A stretch of 7,013 nt of DNA from Candidatus Zixiibacteriota bacterium. Lineage in GTDB: Bacteria; Zixibacteria; MSB-5A5; GN15; PGXB01. Under the pieces are notes generated by a model. The model ran no database searches, was not told where the DNA came from, and saw only the letters and a list, made by a program, of their open reading frames with translations. The position numbers were made by a program, and so were the translations under genes. Location of the stretch: positions 1-7,013 of the forward strand of contig JAPLUS010000149.1 of NCBI GenBank assembly GCA_026397495.1, given 5' to 3'. Shown here piece by piece: positions 5,412-7,013 of the stretch; position 1 is the stretch's first letter; each line of letters starts with the position of its first letter.

Positions 5412-6389
5412 ATGACAAATCTTGAATACTATGCCGGCATCGATATCGGCGGTTCCAATATAAAATTTGGACTATTTGACGCCACAGGAAAAATCATCTT
5501 TCGCGATCAGAGACCAGCGATGGTTGAAAAAGGGGCTATCCCGCTTCTTCATCTTATTACAAATATCGGTGAGACTCTCCTTCTGCATGCGGCGGAAGAA
5601 GAAATTCATATCAATTGGCTGGGCGTGGGATCACCCGGGACAATTGACAATCTTACCGGAATCGTTAAGGGTAAATGCCCCAATATTCCGGGCTGGGTCG
5701 GAATAGAAATCGGACATCACTTAAAGGAACACTTGAATATTCCGGTCTATGTTGATAATGATGCCAACGCTATGGCGCTAGCGGAACTCCGGTTCGGAGC
5801 CGCTCAGAGATTCAATTCCGCCCTTTGTATTACGATTGGGACCGGCATTGGTGGCGGTCTTATTTTGAATAAGACTCTTTGGCGTGGGAGCAGCTTTTCT
5901 GCCGGCGAGATAGGGCATATTATTGTCAAATCCGACGGAAAGCAATGCCGGTGCGGTAATCAGGGATGTCTTGAGGCCTATTGCTCGTCGCAGACGATGC
6001 TGGACAGAGTCAGAGACAAAATGAAAAATGATCTAAGCCCTGTTTTTAATGAGGTCCTTTCCGGCGACATTCAGAATCTCAATATAAAGAAGCTGTTTGC
6101 CGCCGCCAAAAAAGGAGACGAGACGGCTCTGGCGGTAATCGAGGAGACGGCCATTATTCTTGGAGCCGGGCTCTCAGGGGCGGTTAATTTGCTCAACCCT
6201 GAAGCAATCATATTCGGCGGGGGGATAATCGATGGCGGAGCCGGTTTTATTGAGGCAGCTGGAGCTGAAATCCGGCGCCGCGCCTTCCCCAGTGCAACTG
6301 AAAACCTTAGGATTCTCAAAGCTGAGTTAGGCAATGATGCCGGTTTCATTGGCGCCGGCTTATTAGGTGAATACAAATCCAAAAGATAA
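5412..6389 (+). CDS. ROK family sugar kinase (glucokinase-like)
   Basis: This 325-residue cytoplasmic kinase belongs to the ROK family, which phosphorylates glucose or related hexoses (N-acetylglucosamine, N-acetylmannosamine, allose, fructose) with ATP. GIDIGGSNIKFGLFD (residues ~9-23) is the N-terminal phosphate-binding loop. VDNDANAMALAE contains the catalytic base D117. ITIGTGIGGGLI (I142-G149 core) is the ROK signature. GEIGH (165-169) provides a sugar-contacting Glu and the zinc-binding H169. CRCGNQGCLE provides zinc ligands C179, C181 and C186. A C-terminal adenosine-binding segment, NPEAIIFGGGI, follows. All key residues are present. No N-terminal DNA-binding domain exists, so it is an enzyme and not a ROK repressor. 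The natural sugar is not decidable from motifs alone. The only Shine-Dalgarno candidate (AGGA, 5395-5398) lies 13 bases before the ATG, so translation is probably coupled to the aminotransferase upstream. Confidence 0.95.
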   Translation: MTNLEYYAGIDIGGSNIKFGLFDATGKIIFRDQRPAMVEKGAIPLLHLITNIGETLLLHAAEEEIHINWLGVGSPGTIDNLTGIVKGKCPNIPGWVGIEIGHHLKEHLNIPVYVDNDANAMALAELRFGAAQRFNSALCITIGTGIGGGLILNKTLWRGSSFSAGEIGHIIVKSDGKQCRCGNQGCLEAYCSSQTMLDRVRDKMKNDLSPVFNEVLSGDIQNLNIKKLFAAAKKGDETALAVIEETAIILGAGLSGAVNLLNPEAIIFGGGIIDGGAGFIEAAGAEIRRRAFPSATENLRILKAELGNDAGFIGAGLLGEYKSKR

Positions 6390-6401
6390 ATAGGTATTAG
6401 A

Positions 6402-6773
6402 ATGAACAAAGAAAAAGAAAAACCACCATTAGCCATTAGAATTCTGGCTTGGTACGGAATGGCATTTGGTGCTATGTATATTTTGTACTCGGTGGTGAAT
6501 ATCATCCTCGCCATTATGGATAGAACCTATAGCAATATAGGCACGAATTTTGTGTTCGGATTATGTGGAATTCCGATATTGTTATTTAGTCTGGCCTTAA
6601 GGGACCAAAAAAGATGGGGTTGGGTTGGCTATCTGGTTGTTTTCCTGCTTGTAATAATTATATCGATTTGGGGACACAAAGACATATACGATATGATCAC
6701 CGGTTTGACAGCGCTGGCCGCTTTGGTTGGCCTCTTTCTGCCTTCGGTCAGAGAGCGTTTTGTCTCTTTCTAA
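6402..6773 (+). CDS. Small four-helix integral membrane protein of unknown function
   Basis: This 123-residue hydrophobic protein has a charged N terminus (MNKEKEKPP) and four predicted membrane helices, at about residues 14-38, 47-66, 73-90 and 98-114. The loop between helices 2 and 3 is basic (RDQKRWGW), and a short RERF tail follows the last helix. With both ends charged and an even number of helices, both termini are probably cytoplasmic. I see no catalytic motif and do not recognise the family. It starts 12 bases after the kinase stop, with AGGT about eight bases before the ATG, so it is likely the last gene of the aminotransferase-kinase operon. That position does not define a role. It is a real gene by its coherent hydrophobic pattern and spacing, not by homology. 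Confidence 0.8.
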   Translation: MNKEKEKPPLAIRILAWYGMAFGAMYILYSVVNIILAIMDRTYSNIGTNFVFGLCGIPILLFSLALRDQKRWGWVGYLVVFLLVIIISIWGHKDIYDMITGLTALAALVGLFLPSVRERFVSF

Positions 6774-6780
6774 AAAAAAG

Positions 6781-6808
6781 TTGACAATGGTCGAAAATGG
6801 GATAGATT
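6781..6808 (+). promoter_or_regulatory. Promoter for tRNA-Phe
   Basis: A perfect TTGACA (6781-6786) sits 16 bases before TAGATT (6803-6808, four of six matches to TATAAT). Transcription would start near 6815, about 20 bases before the mature tRNA 5' end. It lies directly after the membrane protein stop, with no hairpin terminator between them. Confidence 0.6.
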
Positions 6809-6836
6809 GGCGAAGGTTTTTTGATTCTACAAGATT

Positions 6837-6909
<73 letters not shown>

Positions 6910-6910
6910 C

Positions 6911-6916
6911 TTTTTT
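6911..6916 (+). terminator. T-run just after the tRNA, possible terminator
   Basis: Six T residues start two bases after the GC-rich tRNA acceptor stem. A folded tRNA followed by a U-tract can end transcription, but there is no separate hairpin, so this is tentative. Confidence 0.3.
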
Positions 6917-6967
6917 ATTGTAATTTAAGCGAATATTGATAAATTTTGTGAGATGATAGCGACTGTA

Positions 6968-7000
6968 TGTCAAAAGCCCTGCCTCGGCGGGCTCCTGACA
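6968..7000 (-). terminator. Imperfect inverted repeat, possible terminator for a minus-strand gene to the right
   Basis: TGTCA (6968-6972) pairs with TGACA (6996-7000). After an AA/CC internal mismatch, AGCCC (6975-6979) pairs with GGGCT (6989-6993). A bulged T, a GC/GC extension and a CTCG loop complete the structure. Read on the minus strand, the GC-rich hairpin is followed by TTTT, the shape of a weak intrinsic terminator. On the plus strand AAAA follows, so it would not end the tRNA transcript efficiently. Confidence 0.4.
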
Positions 7001-7013
7001 AAAATAGGTATGT

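Overview
This window looks like chromosomal DNA from a bacterium with moderate G+C, probably from an uncultured lineage. The secreted subtilase with a calcium-loop-like Asp-rich insert, and the aminotransferase with a Ser-Lys-Arg-Phe-Ser-Ala-Cys-Gly active site, recall the Fibrobacteres-Chlorobi-Bacteroidetes group and allied candidate phyla such as Zixibacteria. This placement is an impression from protein style, not a search result. There are no transposases, phage genes, CRISPR arrays or toxin systems. The content is mainly housekeeping and metabolic.

Layout. Positions 1-1178, minus strand: 5' part of a secreted S8 (subtilisin-like) protease that runs off the left edge. Positions 1179-1753: a 575-base non-coding stretch holding a diverged tandem duplication of the protease upstream region (units 1187-1364 and 1407-1573), then the hisS upstream region. 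Positions 1754-3189, plus strand: histidyl-tRNA synthetase, split by an apparent one-base deletion after position 2298. Positions 3323-4000: a diverged nucleoside phosphorylase/MTA-SAH nucleosidase-fold protein. Positions 4059-4199: a promoter with overlapping palindromes and a leader. Positions 4200-6773: a tightly spaced, probably co-transcribed set of a PLP-dependent class I aminotransferase, a ROK-family sugar kinase and a small four-helix membrane protein. Positions 6781-6909: a promoter followed by tRNA-Phe(GAA). Positions 6968-7000: an imperfect inverted repeat, possibly a terminator for a minus-strand gene to the right.

The genes do not form one obvious pathway. The protease is a separate, divergently transcribed unit. 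hisS and the nucleosidase-like gene lie in the same direction but are separated by more than 100 bases. The aminotransferase, kinase and membrane protein (gaps of 15 and 12 bases) are the only convincing operon. I found no complete undescribed system. The points most worth checking are the duplicated protease leader, the hisS frameshift and its unusual motif 2, and the nucleosidase-like protein that keeps the catalytic acids but has lost the ribose-binding Met-Glu pair.
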